Source: JASGDC01 sp047606545 (GTDB taxonomy: Bacteria > Actinomycetota > Actinomycetes > Actinomycetales > Micrococcaceae). From it: a stretch of 64,000 nucleotides of DNA. Where the stretch lies: positions 62,001-126,000 of the forward strand of contig JASGEI010000010.1 of NCBI GenBank assembly GCA_047606545.1. Direction: 5' to 3'. The notes under the pieces were generated by a model. The model saw nothing but the letters and a program-made list of their open reading frames with translations, had not been told where the DNA came from and made no database searches. Position numbers and translations under genes: made by a program. Of the stretch, positions 8,499-17,206 are shown piece by piece (position 1 is the first letter of the stretch; each line of letters opens with the position of its first letter).

Positions 8499-8575
8499 AG
8501 AATATACGAAGTAATAAGGTACTTTAAATTGCCACAAACAACCTTAGTTTTAACAAAAGGTCGGCACAATTTTCT

Positions 8576-8612
8576 ATGCAGGTCAGGATACAAAAGCAAA
8601 CCTGACCTGCAT
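8576..8612. terminator. Strong hairpin after the ABC exporter operon
   Basis: Arms 8576-8587 and 8601-8612 (ATGCAGGTCAGG and its complement) form a perfect 12-bp stem with a 13-base loop, six bases beyond the permease stop codon. There is no long U tract, so it may be a factor-dependent terminator or an mRNA 3'-end stabiliser. Confidence 0.55.
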
Positions 8613-8617
8613 AACAT

Positions 8618-10243
8618 TTAGTGATTCAACACATCTCGATTACGCCAAGTATAAGTGCCAATAGCTATCAACACTATCGAAATCCCAGTAATTATCAATA
8701 ACGGTTCGCCCTTAATTGCCTCTGCAGGCGCTGAAGCAATATGCACCATAGGCGATAGGTTCATAATCCACTGTTTTAGATTCATCAATGGTGCCAACCA
8801 AGCTGCAAAAAATGTAAACCCGTAATATAGCCAAGTAACTAGTCCTGAAGCTTTTGGCAAAATGCCAAATAATAGGATATAGAGCCCAGCAAATAGTGCT
8901 AAAACTGGCCAATACTGTAAAGCAGATAATATATATTTACTGATATCAGCATGCATATCCTTTGAACCGGCATTTACCGAAACTGCCATTAACCAACCAG
9001 AAATAGCTAACATCACTGCTCCACCAATTAATGCGACTAAAGCGTGTAGCGCAAACCATTGGATACGAGATAACTTAGTAGAAAGTAATACTTCTAAGTG
9101 CCCATGCCCTTCTTCACCACGAAGTTTACCTAGAGATTGCAAGACATAAGCAATAATCATTAAAACTACTATACTAAGCATTGCTGATATGAAAGATGGA
9201 ATCATGGAATCTGAGCCACCCATAGTTTCAATCATTTGCACAGCTTCTGGAGAACCTTCATAAACATTACTAATCTGGGGAACCAAGAATCCAATAGTTG
9301 CAACCATGATTACAACTCCGATTAACCAACCAATGAAAATATTTTGTTGCATTTTCCAAGTAAACCCAATAGGAGTGCGCAAGAAAGCAGAAGCGCGTGT
9401 TTTACCTTTACGAGCGGCAATAATCCCACTTCCCAAATCACGATTAGCCAGTAAATAGAAACTTATCGGAGTAAGCACTATCGCAACTACCACAAAGATC
9501 CAAAGTGGCCACCAATTAGCTGCAGTAAGTGATTTAGCAGATTCTAACCAACCAAATGGGCTTAAATAAGTAGGCCATGCTGGCTCTAGTAGACCCTGAG
9601 AGTTTTGCTTACCCATAAAGTCGCTAATTCCTCTTAGGACAAAACCAATCCCAATTAAACTAGCCAAAATACTATTTGCAGAACGAGCACTTTCGACAAG
9701 CTGGGCTACAATACTTGCAAGAACTGCCCAAACAAAACCAAATAGCCCAAAAGAAATTGCAAACAGCCACACACTACCATCTTGCCAATTCACATTTACG
9801 GCACTAATACCAGCACCAATAATCAAAGCAAGAATTAGATTTGCAAAGAAAGCAACAATAATTGCTGCAATTAGACCAGCAAAACGGTGAACTCTAGCAG
9901 AAAGAATTAGCTCTAATGCACCGTTTTCTTCATTTTGCCTATTATGTCTAATTACAAACATGGTGTTCATAAATGCAACAGCCAAACCCCACCACAGTAA
10001 AGTTTCAATTGACATTAAAGCACCAAAAGTAGGTTTATCCATTGGTCCAGTTAAAAATATACCAGCTGGATTGGTAGCAAAAGTTTGATATAAAGCAGTT
10101 AAACTCTTTTGATCACCATAGACATCTTTCAATAAAGGAACCATCAAGATTAACGAAATCGAAATAGCTAGGATCCAAATAGGCAACTTAATCCGTTCCC
10201 GTTTTAGAATTAGAATAATAAGTTCTTTAATGCCAGTAAACAT
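8618..10243 (-). CDS. ABC-2 type exporter permease
   Basis: This 541-residue protein has about twelve hydrophobic segments in two similar halves, as in the large actinobacterial ABC-2 permeases associated with drug or antibiotic export. Its ATG overlaps the stop of the upstream ATPase gene by one base (TAATG), so translation is coupled. With the ATPase and the adjacent MarR/GbsR-type regulator it forms a regulated efflux cassette. The substrate cannot be deduced. A strong hairpin follows the stop. Confidence 0.88.
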   Translation of the reverse strand: MFTGIKELIILILKRERIKLPIWILAISISLILMVPLLKDVYGDQKSLTALYQTFATNPAGIFLTGPMDKPTFGALMSIETLLWWGLAVAFMNTMFVIRHNRQNEENGALELILSARVHRFAGLIAAIIVAFFANLILALIIGAGISAVNVNWQDGSVWLFAISFGLFGFVWAVLASIVAQLVESARSANSILASLIGIGFVLRGISDFMGKQNSQGLLEPAWPTYLSPFGWLESAKSLTAANWWPLWIFVVVAIVLTPISFYLLANRDLGSGIIAARKGKTRASAFLRTPIGFTWKMQQNIFIGWLIGVVIMVATIGFLVPQISNVYEGSPEAVQMIETMGGSDSMIPSFISAMLSIVVLMIIAYVLQSLGKLRGEEGHGHLEVLLSTKLSRIQWFALHALVALIGGAVMLAISGWLMAVSVNAGSKDMHADISKYILSALQYWPVLALFAGLYILLFGILPKASGLVTWLYYGFTFFAAWLAPLMNLKQWIMNLSPMVHIASAPAEAIKGEPLLIITGISIVLIAIGTYTWRNRDVLNH

Positions 10244-10962
10244 TAATGCTCCCCATACTTACTCAAGAAAACTTTCTCCAAGTTTTCATGCTCATCTCGG
10301 AGTTCTTCCATGGTGTATACGGAAACTGTCTCACCTTTACGAATAATAGTAACTCTGTCACAAAGTGTCTCTACTTCACTCATGATATGGCTTGATAGTA
10401 AGATTGTTTTACCAGCATCTTTAAGTGCATGCACTTCCTCTTGAAAAACATTTTCCATAAGTGGATCTAAACCACTTGTCGGTTCGTCAAAAATATACAG
10501 AGGTACATCACTTGCCAAAGCAGCAATTAAGGCAACTTTCGTGCGATTACCTTTTGAATATGAACGAAACTTTTTAGTTTCGTCTAACTCAAAACGTTTC
10601 AACAAGTGTTTACGCCGTGCTTCATCAAGACCACCACGTAAGTTACCGAGGATATCAATAGTTTCTCCCCCAGTTAAATTAGGCCAAAAATTAACATCTC
10701 CTGGCACATAAGCTAGTTTTTCATGCAATTTAACTGCATTGCTCCAGGCATCTTGCCCAAATACATCAGCTATACCACTAGACTTTTTTAATAATCCTAA
10801 GATAATGCGGATTGTCGTAGATTTACCAGCACCATTGGGACCCAAGAAACCGTGTACTTCACCTTTTTGCACCTGTAAATTAAATTTATTTAGAGCAGTA
10901 AACTTTCCAAACTGTTTCGTTAAATCTTTAACGTTAATTATTTCTGAAATATCTGAAGTCAT
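10243..10962 (-). CDS. ABC exporter ATP-binding protein
   Basis: This 239-residue ATPase has Walker A GPNGAGKST, a variant signature motif (YSKGNRTKV instead of LSGGQ), Walker B PLYIFDEPTSGLDP and the H-loop SSH. It resembles the DrrA/CcmA-type subunits of ABC-2 exporters and pairs with the downstream permease. AAGGA seven bases before the ATG supports the start. The leader between it and the regulator contains TTTCAGA/TCTGAAA palindromes, the probable control sites. Confidence 0.92.
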   Translation of the reverse strand: MTSDISEIINVKDLTKQFGKFTALNKFNLQVQKGEVHGFLGPNGAGKSTTIRIILGLLKKSSGIADVFGQDAWSNAVKLHEKLAYVPGDVNFWPNLTGGETIDILGNLRGGLDEARRKHLLKRFELDETKKFRSYSKGNRTKVALIAALASDVPLYIFDEPTSGLDPLMENVFQEEVHALKDAGKTILLSSHIMSEVETLCDRVTIIRKGETVSVYTMEELRDEHENLEKVFLSKYGEH

Positions 10963-10992
10963 AATGTATTCCTTTTCTATCTAAATACATAG

Positions 10993-11043
10993 TTTCAGAT
11001 TTTTCTGAAAGTTACAATGGCATCTTTCAGTTTTTTCTGAAAG
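10993..11043. promoter_or_regulatory. Paired TTTCAGA-TCTGAAA palindromes (candidate operators)
   Basis: TTTCAG/CTGAAA palindromes occur at 10993-11010 and 11024-11043, and a further half-site (TTTCTGAAA) follows near 11070 inside the regulator gene. They lie between the MarR/GbsR-type gene and the ABC ATPase start, the second overlapping the regulator stop. Repeated symmetric sites beside a dimeric winged-helix regulator suggest autoregulated control of the exporter. The second could also form an RNA hairpin. Confidence 0.55.
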
Positions 11044-11488
11044 TTTTTTTTTCGTAATCTACTAATACTTTCTGAAACCTAACATCGATGAAACTATACA
11101 AGTCATACATTGCAAGTAATCTGTCATTATTTGGTAGCTTTTTTAATCCTGATTCAGCGACAGCTGTGTATAGTTTTGTAGATTCGATTGATCTGCGAAT
11201 TGTTTGCAGTACATTGTCTTTCGTATTTCGATAGTAATGCTTACGACTTCCAGTTTTTTTTATCCTAGTTACCATGCCGACTTTCACGAACATCGCCATT
11301 GCTTCACTCAAAGCCCCGGCAGACACTCCAGTTGCGTTACGAATATCTACGGCAGTTTGTTCTTCAGGTTCACACACAGTTAGCCAAGCTATTACTTTTG
11401 CTGCACCTAACGGCAAGGCATGAGCTGAATACAGAGCAGTTAACTCTTCATAGACTTCTCGAGTATTATCATCCATTGCGTGCATCAC
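11027..11488 (-). CDS. GbsR/MarR-family transcriptional regulator
   Basis: This 153-residue winged-helix protein has a helix-turn-helix segment (TAVDIRNATGVSAGALSEAM) and a wing containing TRIKKTGSRKHYYR, typical of the GbsR-like branch of MarR regulators. The start is uncertain: a GTG at 11488, an ATG right after it and an ATG four codons in are all possible. It lies just upstream of the ABC exporter in the same direction, with palindromes in the 64-bp gap, so it probably controls that operon. Effector unknown. Confidence 0.85.
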   Translation of the reverse strand: MMHAMDDNTREVYEELTALYSAHALPLGAAKVIAWLTVCEPEEQTAVDIRNATGVSAGALSEAMAMFVKVGMVTRIKKTGSRKHYYRNTKDNVLQTIRRSIESTKLYTAVAESGLKKLPNNDRLLAMYDLYSFIDVRFQKVLVDYEKKTFRKN

Positions 11489-11541
11489 CCTGCATCATTA
11501 TCTCTTAGCATATAAGCAAAAATCTCTCACTTAATTATAAC

Positions 11542-11570
11542 TTATCGCCTAATTTTCAATGTTCTATAAT
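11542..11570 (+). promoter_or_regulatory. Candidate promoter of xseA-xseB
   Basis: A consensus -10 hexamer TATAAT at 11565-11570 stands 17 bases after a weak -35-like TTATCG at 11542-11547. Flanking CGCCT (11546-11550) and AGGCG (11572-11576) form an inverted repeat around the -10. Initiation near 11577 would give a 5' leader of about 58 nt before the xseA ATG. Confidence 0.45.
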
Positions 11571-11634
11571 CAGGCGACAGTTTTATCGTAGCTAAGTAGT
11601 ATTATTTAACCAGAGCAACTTTTAATGAGGCGAT

Positions 11635-12882
11635 ATGAAATCACAACTACCTCCTACTGCTACGGAAACTAGTGCAGAAAACCCATGGCCAGTTTCAGTA
11701 TTTTCACAAAAACTAAAAATGCATATTGAACGAGCACCACAAACCTGGATTGAAGGCGAAATACTACAATTCAATAAACGTCGTGGCACCTCCTTTGTTA
11801 CGCTTAAAGATTTAAATGCTGATGCTACTGCCCAACTTACCGTTTGGGCTAATGTCATGACTAATGTATCAGTACCACTCCAAGAAGGTAACCGAGTAGT
11901 TGCATTGGTAAAACCTAATTACTGGATAGCTGGTGGGCGTTTATCAATGAGCACCCTTGCCATTAAACCAGTTGGTGAAGGTGAATTACTCCTTCGCATT
12001 GAACAGCTAAAAAACAAGCTAGCTGCAGAAGGACTATTTGCTCTAAACCACAAGAAGCCATTGCCTTTCCTACCTAATCGAATTGGACTCGTTACTGGAC
12101 GTGATTCTGATGCCTTAAAAGATGTACTTAAAAATGCCAAATTACGTTGGCCTGCGGTAGAGTTTGAGATTCGTGAAGTCGCTGTTCAAGGTAAAAATGC
12201 TGTTCCTGAAGTAATTGCTGGGATTAAAGACCTTGATCAATTGCCAGAAATAGATGTAATCATTGTGGCTCGTGGTGGTGGTAGCGTAGAAGACTTAATG
12301 CCATTTAACGACGAAGAAATGGTACGAACCATATTCGCTTGTAAAACACCAGTAGTTAGTGCTATTGGACACGAAGCAAACCGACCAATTATCGACGAAG
12401 TTGCAGACTTACGTGCATCTACACCTACTGATGCGGCAAAACGTACTGTACCAGATATCCAAGAACAACAAGCCATCATCAATGAATCCCAAGAGCGATT
12501 GCTTAATTACATGCAAAGTTATTACTTGCGTGAATCTGCGATGCTACAAAGTTACTTGAATAGGCCCGTATTAAAAAATCCGTTAACTGATATTGAACTT
12601 AAACAAACAGATATTAACACTTTGCAAAATCGAGCCTTACAGGCAATTAAATCCGCTTATTTGCATGAAAAAACATACATTGACGCTCAAGGTAATCAGC
12701 TTCGGGCACTATCACCGCAGCACATTCTTGACCGTGGCTATGCATTAATTAGAGATGAAAATACAAATGTCATCCATTCAGTTTCTGATACAAAAATTGG
12801 TGAGCAGTTGTTAATCACTATGGCAGACGGTGCTTTAGAAACTGAAGTGAAAACAATTATTGGAGAGGATACCGATGACTGA
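11635..12882 (+). CDS. xseA: Exodeoxyribonuclease VII large subunit
   Basis: This 415-residue XseA has an N-terminal OB-fold domain (about residues 15-115), a catalytic domain with GLVTGRDSDALKDV and VIIVARGGGSVEDLMPFNDE, and a coiled-coil C-terminal region that binds XseB. Exo VII degrades single-stranded DNA to oligonucleotides. GAGG four bases before the ATG supports the start. The 3' end overlaps xseB by 8 nt and carries its ribosome site. Confidence 0.96.
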   Translation: MKSQLPPTATETSAENPWPVSVFSQKLKMHIERAPQTWIEGEILQFNKRRGTSFVTLKDLNADATAQLTVWANVMTNVSVPLQEGNRVVALVKPNYWIAGGRLSMSTLAIKPVGEGELLLRIEQLKNKLAAEGLFALNHKKPLPFLPNRIGLVTGRDSDALKDVLKNAKLRWPAVEFEIREVAVQGKNAVPEVIAGIKDLDQLPEIDVIIVARGGGSVEDLMPFNDEEMVRTIFACKTPVVSAIGHEANRPIIDEVADLRASTPTDAAKRTVPDIQEQQAIINESQERLLNYMQSYYLRESAMLQSYLNRPVLKNPLTDIELKQTDINTLQNRALQAIKSAYLHEKTYIDAQGNQLRALSPQHILDRGYALIRDENTNVIHSVSDTKIGEQLLITMADGALETEVKTIIGEDTDD

Positions 12883-13087
12883 AACTAACACTGATATTGA
12901 AAATTTAAGCTACGAGGAAGCTCGCGAACAGCTAGTAAATGTAGTTGCCCAGCTAGAATCTGGACAAGTTTCCCTTGAAGATTCTGTAAAGTTGTGGGAA
13001 CGTGGCGACCTATTAGCAAAACGTTGCAACCAGTGGCTAGCTGGTGTTAAAGCAAAAGTTGATGCAGCCATGGAGTCAAAGCAGTAG
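12875..13087 (+). CDS. xseB: Exodeoxyribonuclease VII small subunit
   Basis: This 70-residue helical protein contains the XseB pattern LSYEEAREQLVNVVAQLESGQVSLEDS and LWERGDLLAKRCNQWL. The ATG at 12875 is chosen because GGAGAGG sits six bases upstream; a TTG at 12860 would bury that site within the gene. The last 12 bases overlap the convergent GH76 gene. Confidence 0.94.
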   Translation: MTETNTDIENLSYEEAREQLVNVVAQLESGQVSLEDSVKLWERGDLLAKRCNQWLAGVKAKVDAAMESKQ

Positions 13088-14191
13088 ATTACTATCTGCG
13101 GCTTCAATCTTAGCCATAGCTTCGAAAATCATCCATGCTTGCACTTGCGTTGATAGCTCAACTCTATCTTTGGGTTCAAAAAAATCAGTTGCCTTAACAA
13201 GTGGGTCTGCAGAAAAAGTGATTGGCGCTAAGTTATCACTAGTTTTCCCTTTCCAAAGCCCAATTGCGGTATTTTGAATCATCTCAACTGCAAGTTTACG
13301 AGTTTTGATATCTAGTCGCTCATCTAAAGCCGCAATCGCTAAATACCTACATAAAATTCCAGTAAATATCCCACCATCACCAGTACCATGAGTTCGTAAT
13401 GGTCGAAGCTTATTAGTTTCAACTATAAATTCATCCGAAGTACCATGGATTAAATCATCTGCTAATTCAAGTGCTTCTGGAGTACCTAACTCTAGCAATG
13501 CTCCGAGCATTGTGCCTTGATTATAAGTAAATAGTAGCTCTACTACATCTGCTCCAGAATTTTTATTAGGACGAATCCCATCTAGGAAGAGTTTCTGTTT
13601 TGGGTCGTATAGTTTGTCAATTGCCCAATTAACTATTGCTGTTCCTAATTCAGAATCACCTTTACGGAAAAAATAAATTGCTGATGGTCCATTACTAGGT
13701 GTATTTTTAAAATGGTCTTTTTTCCTAGTAAGTTCATCACGTTTACGCCAATAAATCCCACCACCAAGCTCATCAGAATAACCACTACGTAGCTGCTGTT
13801 CCAGAGTATGCTGTGCATATCGCAGACTATGGTCAGTGTCATCAATATGTTCTAACAAACGAGTAATAGCTAATATCATCCATGCCATATCGTCATAGTA
13901 ATTATTTTTCCACTTATGACCATTCTTCTTTTTGATAGTATGTAATACGGTTTTCGCTAACTCAAAAAGTCGCTTAGCTTCCGTTCCATTGCTACGAATT
14001 CCAGCGTCAATTATGGCATCCACAAAATGTGCTTGTATCCAGTAATGCCATGCTTGAGAAAATCGTCGTTCATTGAGAGTCATGCGATCATGTGCCAGCC
14101 CAATTACGGTATCTCTTTTGCCTGGAAGTGGTTTACAGTAATGTTCAAGAATAGCTTCTTGTGCCTTATTAGCTCTAGTTTTCCATTTCAT
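13076..14191 (-). CDS. Glycoside hydrolase family 76 protein (alpha-1,6-mannanase-like)
   Basis: This protein of about 371 residues has an (alpha/alpha)6-barrel-like sequence with the GH76 catalytic Asp-Asp pair in NNYYDDMAWMILA, plus GGGIYWRK and FTYNQGTMLGALLELG. GH76 enzymes cleave alpha-1,6-mannan backbones. No signal peptide is visible, so it would be cytoplasmic, unlike secreted fungal or Bacteroides mannanases. The ATG at 14191 is preferred because GCAGGA lies five bases upstream; an upstream start at 14227 would add 12 residues. Substrate unproven. Confidence 0.85.
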   Translation of the reverse strand: MKWKTRANKAQEAILEHYCKPLPGKRDTVIGLAHDRMTLNERRFSQAWHYWIQAHFVDAIIDAGIRSNGTEAKRLFELAKTVLHTIKKKNGHKWKNNYYDDMAWMILAITRLLEHIDDTDHSLRYAQHTLEQQLRSGYSDELGGGIYWRKRDELTRKKDHFKNTPSNGPSAIYFFRKGDSELGTAIVNWAIDKLYDPKQKLFLDGIRPNKNSGADVVELLFTYNQGTMLGALLELGTPEALELADDLIHGTSDEFIVETNKLRPLRTHGTGDGGIFTGILCRYLAIAALDERLDIKTRKLAVEMIQNTAIGLWKGKTSDNLAPITFSADPLVKATDFFEPKDRVELSTQVQAWMIFEAMAKIEAADSNLLL

Positions 14192-14300
14192 TATTCCTGC
14201 CAAAATTTTTCTCAAGAAACAACTCACATGCTTCAGAGTTTTACTAACTATCTTTAATTTTAATCGTTTTTCCTGAAGTCATGTGTAGTAATCCATTTCA

Positions 14301-14891
14301 CTATCTAAACAGCTGACTTATTAATAACTTTGCTCGGTAAAGTTTTTTTCTAACTTTGCTCCTACTATCAGGTCGAAGCTGCAATTTACAAGCGTAAGCA
14401 ATCTCCTCTACTACCTCATCGATAGACTTATTTACTGTGTTTATTTTCTCTTGAGTTATTACTGTTTCAAAAGCTTTTAAACACTTATCTAAACGGCGCA
14501 TAGGCTCTTTGTCAAAACGTCTAACGCCTTTTTCATAACGTTTCCGCACTGTATCTTTATCTGCAAATAAGATTAAATGTCTTAATTTATGCCCGTCGTC
14601 CTTTAACTGCTTAACAAGCTCATCATAATAATCGCGGTTTATAATAGTCATCGGCACGATAATTGTACCCTCAAAATCTTTAGCTAAGTCGCTAAGCATA
14701 GAGTAATTAAACTTACGCCATTGCTGGAAATCTTGAAAACTCTCATGCTTAAGTGGTTTTGGCATCGTGCGTTTAATAGCAAACCCACTAATCTCTGGAT
14801 CATAAACATGAGAATTTGGTAATCGCCGATTTAGCTCGTATGCACAAGTAGTCTTACCACTGCCGTAAGGACCATTTAACCAGATAATCAT
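14301..14891 (-). CDS. TmrB-like P-loop ATP-binding protein
   Basis: The protein begins MIIWLNGPYGSGKTTCAYEL with a Walker A motif and continues with VYDPEISGFAIKR, QQWRKFNYSML and IIVPMTIINRDYYDEL. This closely follows Bacillus TmrB, which binds tunicamycin and gives resistance to it. The start is set at 14891, where the family begins and CAGG lies just upstream; an earlier start at 14930 would add 13 unconserved residues. It is a stand-alone gene. A broader nucleoside/nucleotide kinase role is possible. Confidence 0.85.
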   Translation of the reverse strand: MIIWLNGPYGSGKTTCAYELNRRLPNSHVYDPEISGFAIKRTMPKPLKHESFQDFQQWRKFNYSMLSDLAKDFEGTIIVPMTIINRDYYDELVKQLKDDGHKLRHLILFADKDTVRKRYEKGVRRFDKEPMRRLDKCLKAFETVITQEKINTVNKSIDEVVEEIAYACKLQLRPDSRSKVRKKLYRAKLLISQLFR

Positions 14892-14964
14892 TGCAACCTG
14901 CCACTTTGTGTTAGGACTACACCCTAGCAATGGACTTTGATAATTACCTGAAAATACTCTAGCT

Positions 14965-15029
14965 ATTTCCTACTCTTTTCTCATTTCCATGCAGAATTCT
15001 GATAGGAAACCAGAAAAATAACTGGAAAT
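14965..15029. repeat. Nested inverted repeat, copy 1 of a dispersed element
   Basis: The outer arms CTATTTCC and GGAAATAG are perfect complements. An inner pair (TTTCTCATTTCC and GGAAACCAGAAA, two mismatches) nests within them. The GGAAACCAGAAAAAT segment recurs exactly in the second copy near 40738-40809 with the same nested architecture. It is non-coding and lies between the tmrB-like gene and the NUDIX remnant. Confidence 0.6.
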
Positions 15030-15114
15030 AGCGTTTAGGATATTACTAAACCTCAAGAATTAATACTATTTATCTAGATATGAATAACCGTCTTTGCTCA
15101 ACAGTTAAAGTCCT

Positions 15115-15264
15115 CTAAATTACACGAAAGGGACCACGCAATGCTGCCCATTGCAATAGCATAATTGTTTTTGCATCTACAATTTTACTTTCGTCTATCC
15201 ACCTCAGTGCTTTATAAAAATCAATTTCTAACACTTCAATATCCTCAATACAACAAGAGTAAAT
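15115..15264 (-). pseudogene. NUDIX hydrolase remnant (ADP-ribose pyrophosphatase C-terminus)
   Basis: Reading the minus strand gives an open segment EDIEVLEIDFYKALRWIDE, then SKIVDAKTIMLLQWAALRGPF and a TAG stop. This matches the C-terminal 45 or so residues of NudF/ADP-ribose pyrophosphatase proteins, including the VDAKT-A-L pattern. The NUDIX box and everything upstream are missing, and a stop codon precedes the segment. It therefore looks like the decayed tail of a deleted gene of about 200 codons, next to ssrA. Confidence 0.7.
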
Positions 15265-15328
15265 TCAGAATAGAAGACTTAAGAGTTTTAGAATAAGTAA
15301 ACTGAAATTAGTTTGCTTATAAAATAAA

Positions 15329-15352
15329 AAGGGGATGCTTACGCATCCCCTT
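15329..15352 (-). terminator. Intrinsic terminator of ssrA
   Basis: AAGGGGATGC and GCATCCCCTT form a 10-bp stem with a 4-base loop, followed on the minus strand by TTTATTTTAT. It lies directly downstream of the tmRNA 3' end. Confidence 0.85.
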
Positions 15353-15361
15353 AAAAGTAAG

Positions 15362-15742
15362 TGGAGACGGGGAGAATTGAACTCCCGTCCGGTGCAGAAT
15401 TGTTAGGCCTTCTCCGAGCGCAGTTTGCTAAGAAAAGTTTTTCAACCCTTGCTCAGCTCGCAAACAAGAGAGCGAAGAGTTTAGCCATAAATAGTCCCAA
15501 GTGAAGCTATGACGGACTCCACCCAGCAAGTTTCCCAAAACGACGCCATGCCTAAGGCTGGAAACAGGCCAAAGGGTGACGGACTTTTATAGGCTCATAG
15601 CGCGAATTTAGGCAGCTAGAGCGAAGTCAGTGCGGTTTGTTTTTTCAGCACTTATGTTTCGTAAAGAACGTTAACGAGATGACTTTACATTCTCGGCTCG
15701 CTTCTCCTCACGCAGCATACACCGTCGAAACCGATCGTCCCC
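15362..15742 (-). ncRNA. ssrA: Transfer-messenger RNA (tmRNA)
   Basis: The 5' end GGGGACG pairs with CGTCTCC at the 3' end to form the tRNA-like acceptor stem, and the GTTC/GAAC T-arm (AGTTCAATTCT) is present. The tag reading frame lies at 15608-15649 and encodes AEKTNRTDFALAA followed by TAA. The tag ends with the ALAA protease signal and has the NRTDFALAA ending common in actinobacteria. The 3' CCA is not encoded (discriminator A then CTT) and would be added after transcription. tmRNA with SmpB rescues stalled ribosomes; smpB lies about 1 kb upstream in the same direction. Confidence 0.96.
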
Positions 15743-15759
15743 ATATGTAATTACCAATA

Positions 15760-15792
15760 CCGAAACAAGTAGTTTACCACTAATTGTTTCGG
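15760..15792. other. Inverted repeat between the phosphatase gene and ssrA
   Basis: CCGAAACAA and TTGTTTCGG form a 9-bp stem with a 15-base loop, just upstream of the tmRNA 5' end and downstream of the phosphatase stop. It has no U tract. It could end the upstream transcript or overlap the ssrA promoter. Confidence 0.4.
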
Positions 15793-15841
15793 CTATTAGC
15801 TTACCAGCTTTTACCTTGTTTGCATAGAGCAGTAAGTAAAC

Positions 15842-16651
15842 TTAGCTATCATTTACAATTGCTACCTGAAGTTTTTGGATATCTTCTTCAGATAATCCAG
15901 CATCTTTGAAATAACCTACTGCATCACCATGATTTTCAGTAATGTAATCTAATGCTGCCTCAATTGCCGATGCTGGAGTTTTAAGTACAAGAGTTTCAAT
16001 TTTTTGCGTCATTGGTATGCCAACTGCCTCAATAATAGAAATCAGCTTCTTAGCAAATGGACCTTTGATATTCTTTTCAGTAAGAGTATAGTCTGCAACG
16101 ATGTCCTTACGAGATACTCCAGCTACTGATAGCAATAATGCAGCACCCAAGCCAGTACGATCTTTACCGGCAGTACAATGAAACAAAACTCCAGGCTTAT
16201 CAGAATCAGCTGCAGTAATTACGGCCTTTGCGAAAATTACAAATTGTTTAGGGCTTTGGCGCAAGATATCAATATATAACTCTTCAATCGTTGGCACTCT
16301 ATCTAACATACCCATCATCTGTTCTTTAGTCAGATTTAACTGGCTAGGATCCTTTGGCATTACAGCTTTAACATTTTCGTCCATTGCTCCACCTTGCATT
16401 GGCAAAGAAATAAACTCAATATCATTACCTTTCGGAAGGATATCTGGGCCATGCTCTTGCTCAGTTTCAGTGCGCATATCAATTACCGTACCGATTTTTA
16501 GCTTTTCAAACCCTTGTTGTCCTTTGTCATTAAGCTCATTAAGTGCATCAGCACGGAAAAGTACTGGAGTAATAGTTTTACCATCTTCAGTTTTCATACC
16601 ACCAAGACCACGGGCATTATATGTTATGGGAAGAGTTTTAGTAATATCCAT
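15842..16651 (-). CDS. Tyrosine-protein phosphatase family protein
   Basis: This protein of about 269 residues carries the phosphatase signature HCTAGKDRTG with the catalytic cysteine and arginine, an NARGLGG-like N-terminus and a VIDMRTETEQEHGPD segment typical of the bacterial Y_phosphatase3 family (PtpB-like, dual protein or phosphoinositide specificity). GAAAGG six bases before the ATG at 16651 supports this start over an upstream one at 16699. The natural substrate is unknown. Confidence 0.88.
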   Translation of the reverse strand: MDITKTLPITYNARGLGGMKTEDGKTITPVLFRADALNELNDKGQQGFEKLKIGTVIDMRTETEQEHGPDILPKGNDIEFISLPMQGGAMDENVKAVMPKDPSQLNLTKEQMMGMLDRVPTIEELYIDILRQSPKQFVIFAKAVITAADSDKPGVLFHCTAGKDRTGLGAALLLSVAGVSRKDIVADYTLTEKNIKGPFAKKLISIIEAVGIPMTQKIETLVLKTPASAIEAALDYITENHGDAVGYFKDAGLSEEDIQKLQVAIVNDS

Positions 16652-16722
16652 ACGGCCCTTTCTTATATAGTAAAAGCTACATAATTTGACAAGCAACATT
16701 GCTTACATTTTATGTAATAATC

Positions 16723-17199
16723 TTAATAATATTGTCGATTTTTTACCGACATCGCGCGCTGAGCTTCACGCTTATCTTGTTTTTCACGAAGGGCATGACG
16801 CTTATCATACTCTTTTTTACCTTTTGCGATACCAATAGCTACTTTAGCTCTGCCATTACGGAAATAAAGCTCTAATGGCACGATTGTTAACCCAGTTTCA
16901 CGTGTTTTATGCGCAAGCTTTCGGATTTCTTCTTTATGTAATAATAATTTGCGTTTCCTACGTGCTTCATGGTTAGTCCAACTACCATTTAAATATTCTG
17001 GAATATAAATGTTTTCTAACCAAGCTTCACCATTATCAACTTGAGCATAACCATCAGTAAGAGAGGCTTTACCATGACGTAAAGATTTTACTTCTGTGCC
17101 GTAAAGTGAAATACCAGCTTCATAAGTATCAAGAATATGATAATCATGCCGAGCTCTGCGATTAGACGCAATTATTTTCTTACCTTTTTCTCTTGGCAT
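16723..17199 (-). CDS. smpB: SsrA-binding protein
   Basis: This 158-residue SmpB contains ASNRRARHDYHILDTYEAGI, LYGTEVKSLRHGKASL and the basic C-terminal tail that enters the ribosomal mRNA channel. It binds the tRNA-like domain of tmRNA during trans-translation. It lies 7 bp after the LytM-domain gene in the order prfB-ftsE-ftsX-LytM-smpB, typical of actinobacteria, and ssrA follows downstream. Confidence 0.97.
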   Translation of the reverse strand: MPREKGKKIIASNRRARHDYHILDTYEAGISLYGTEVKSLRHGKASLTDGYAQVDNGEAWLENIYIPEYLNGSWTNHEARRKRKLLLHKEEIRKLAHKTRETGLTIVPLELYFRNGRAKVAIGIAKGKKEYDKRHALREKQDKREAQRAMSVKNRQYY

Positions 17200-17206
17200 T
17201 GTTATC

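Noticed and set aside
11299..11508. Small plus-strand frame over the MarR-type gene
   Set aside because: It is antisense to the conserved regulator and has no coding signature.
12860..12874. Upstream TTG start for xseB
   Set aside because: The strong GGAGAGG site is placed for the ATG at 12875; the TTG would bury it.
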